Shown here piece after piece: positions 14,244 to 15,610 of a stretch of 15,610 nt of DNA. Below the pieces are notes generated by a model. It worked only from the letters and a program-made list of their open reading frames with translations. It was not told the DNA's origin and made no database searches. Both the position numbers and the translations under genes were made by a program. This stretch comes from an uncultured Lachnospiraceae bacterium (GTDB lineage: Bacteria > Bacillota_A > Clostridia > Lachnospirales > Lachnospiraceae). Each line of letters starts with the position of its first letter. Within the stretch, counting starts at the first letter, position 1. The stretch covers positions 1 through 15,610 of the forward strand of contig CAMWWF010000026.1 in assembly GCA_947177885.1 (NCBI GenBank). Reading direction: 5' to 3'.

Positions 14244-15610
14244 ATGGAAAGGCAGAGGATAGTGCCGAAAGCTTGTAGTTCAGAAAATTGTATAGAGAGA
14301 CTGAAACAATATGCAGATATATTAACGGAAGAAAATCCGTCTTATGTTACGGCTGTCCGCAGGACGGAAGATGAGATGGAGTTATCTCCGGGCGCCGGAC
14401 TGTACTTGTACGGTTTCGTCCCGGCAATCATGGAATTTGCCGGATGGGTGCTGGAAGAGGCTGTCCGTTCAGGCAGGAAACGGCTCTATTTTCTGAGCAG
14501 AGACGGTTATCAGATCTATCTGGCGGCCTGCAGACTGGCAGAATTGGGAAAGCTTTCTGTGGAATGCCGTTATCTTCATGTATCCCGGTATGCCATGCGG
14601 ATTCCCGCATACCATTTAGATATACAGGGCAGTCTGGACAGGATATGTGCCGGGGGGATGGAGGTCACACCGGAACGGATTTTGAAGCGTGGCGCGCTGA
14701 CGGATGAGGAAGCGGCTGAGGTGGCGGAGCGGATTGGCAGGAAGGATACGTATAAAGATCTCCTGACCCGGCATCAGATAGCGGAACTGAAGGAAATACT
14801 GGGAAGTGAGCCATTGTTCCTGAACTATGTAAAAGCGCATTCCATGGAAGCTTATGAAAGTACCATGGGATACCTGCAGCAGGAGGGATTGCTTTCGGAT
14901 GTCCCTTATGCCATTGTGGACAGCGGCTGGGTGGGGACATTTCAGCAGTCGCTGCAGACACTGATCCAAAGCCGTATGCCGGATATTCATATAGAAGGCT
15001 ACTATTTTGGCATGTATGAGACTCCTCCCGAGGCGGATGCCAGGGATTACCACGGGTGGTATTTTACGCCGGGGGCAGGATTGCGACGGAAGGTATATTT
15101 CAGCAATTCACTCTTTGAAGCGGTGTGCAGTGCGGACGAGGGTATGACCCTGGGATATTTTCGGAAGGACGGGAAATATCTGCCGTGTCTGGATCCTGAA
15201 GGGAATCCCAATGGGGAGAGACAGCGGCAGAATCTTGAGGCGCTGAGATGCTTTTTGGAAAGGTATGACTTGCATCCCGCAGGGTGTGACACACATTCCG
15301 GGGGAAACAGTTTTCAAACTCATTCCAGGGACGGAAGAAGGCTGGTGAATAAGTTATTCACGCTGTTTATGGCAGAACCGACAGTGTTGGAGACAGAGAG
15401 TTTTGGGGATTATCTTTTCTCGGATGATGTGCTGACGGGAAATTGCAGGACGGTGGCGGATCGGCTCACGGAAAAAGAGATCAGGAATCTGTACATTCTG
15501 CGCAGGCTGTGTATTCTGAACGGACTGAGAAAGGGAAGGATCAGGGAGAGCGCCTGGATCGAGGGAAGTATCGTAAAGTGCGGAATGTACGGCGGTCAGA
15601 AAGGAACCGG
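14244..15610 (+). CDS. HAD-like protein of surface polysaccharide loci (COG5610-type), 3' truncated
   Basis: The frame stays open to the window edge, giving 455 codons without a stop. Residues 53-88 (LYLYGFVPAIMEFAGWVLEEA, then RLYFLSRDGYQIYL) and D226 onward (VDSGWVGTFQQSLQTL) resemble blocks I associate with predicted HAD-superfamily proteins found beside rhamnan or capsule glycosyltransferases. The aspartate motif FDxFDT, usual at the start of the HAD fold, is not visible. The enzymatic role is therefore uncertain. The start is uncertain too: ATG 14244 follows an in-frame stop at 14238 but has no ribosome site. GTG 14262 has GAGG just before, and ATG 14376 has AGGACGGAAG upstream but would leave only about 6 residues before the first conserved block. 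Position after the glycosyltransferase, sortase and LCP genes suggests a part in the same surface pathway. Confidence 0.7.
   Translation, partial: MERQRIVPKACSSENCIERLKQYADILTEENPSYVTAVRRTEDEMELSPGAGLYLYGFVPAIMEFAGWVLEEAVRSGRKRLYFLSRDGYQIYLAACRLAELGKLSVECRYLHVSRYAMRIPAYHLDIQGSLDRICAGGMEVTPERILKRGALTDEEAAEVAERIGRKDTYKDLLTRHQIAELKEILGSEPLFLNYVKAHSMEAYESTMGYLQQEGLLSDVPYAIVDSGWVGTFQQSLQTLIQSRMPDIHIEGYYFGMYETPPEADARDYHGWYFTPGAGLRRKVYFSNSLFEAVCSADEGMTLGYFRKDGKYLPCLDPEGNPNGERQRQNLEALRCFLERYDLHPAGCDTHSGGNSFQTHSRDGRRLVNKLFTLFMAEPTVLETESFGDYLFSDDVLTGNCRTVADRLTEKEIRNLYILRRLCILNGLRKGRIRESAWIEGSIVKCGMYGGQKGT

Noticed and set aside
14030..14278. 82-codon + strand frame in the gap after the secreted-protein gene
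   Set aside because: It has no ribosome site, crosses GC-rich hairpins, overlaps the start of the larger gene in another frame, and its translation has no recognisable features.
14444..14707. 87-codon + strand frame inside the last gene
   Set aside because: It is a shadow of the long frame starting at 14244, which has recognisable motifs and runs to the window edge.
1..15610. CRISPR arrays, insertion sequences, transposase or integrase genes, tRNA or rRNA
   Set aside because: I looked for evenly spaced repeats, terminal inverted repeats beside transposase-like frames, and tRNA-like cloverleaf signatures and saw none.

Overview
The window looks like a chromosomal segment from a spore-forming, Gram-positive Clostridia member, most plausibly Lachnospiraceae. 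The grounds are a complete cotJABC spore-coat operon, CUT1 sugar-transport permeases of the LplB/YtcP type with a lipoprotein receptor, a class B sortase, an LCP-family protein, strong AGGAGG-type ribosome sites, and moderate GC with AT-rich intergenic regions. All genes I accept are on the + strand. The taxonomy is inferred from gene families, not from a marker gene.

Layout. (1) 1-1327: C-terminal part of an AraC-type regulator, probably the membrane-anchored YtdP kind, closed by an AT-rich perfect-stem terminator. (2) 1402-5411: a carbohydrate uptake operon (two permeases, then a 548-aa lipoprotein solute receptor), with a leader full of dyad symmetries and a GAAA-loop terminator at the end. 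No ATPase is encoded. The adjacent AraC protein is the natural candidate regulator. (3) 5509-6690: cotJA-cotJB-cotJC, tightly coupled, behind a mother-cell-sigma-like promoter and ending in a terminator. CotJC keeps all five manganese-catalase metal ligands. (4) 6773-8616: an ECF-like sigma factor overlapping its putative membrane anti-sigma factor, with its own terminator. (5) 8637-13938: a cell-surface locus starting at a near-consensus sigma-A promoter. It holds a GT4 and a GT2 glycosyltransferase, a class B sortase, a LytR-CpsA-Psr protein, and a small secreted protein that ends in an APKTG sorting-like motif without the usual membrane tail. (6) 13939-14243: a 305-base gap rich in hairpins and palindromes. 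(7) 14244 to the window end: a large open frame, cut by the window edge, with motifs (FLSRDG, DSGWVGT) that I associate with HAD-like proteins of polysaccharide loci.

How they fit. Blocks 5-7 read as a surface polysaccharide/protein assembly locus: glycosyltransferases build a glycan, the LCP protein would attach a glycan to the wall, and the sortase would attach a protein. The most unusual points are the tail-less sorting-motif protein next to the sortase, the structured gap after it, and the series of undocumented dyads placed just before translation starts (1439-1466, 1525-1570, 3626-3646, 13355-13382, 14206-14227).
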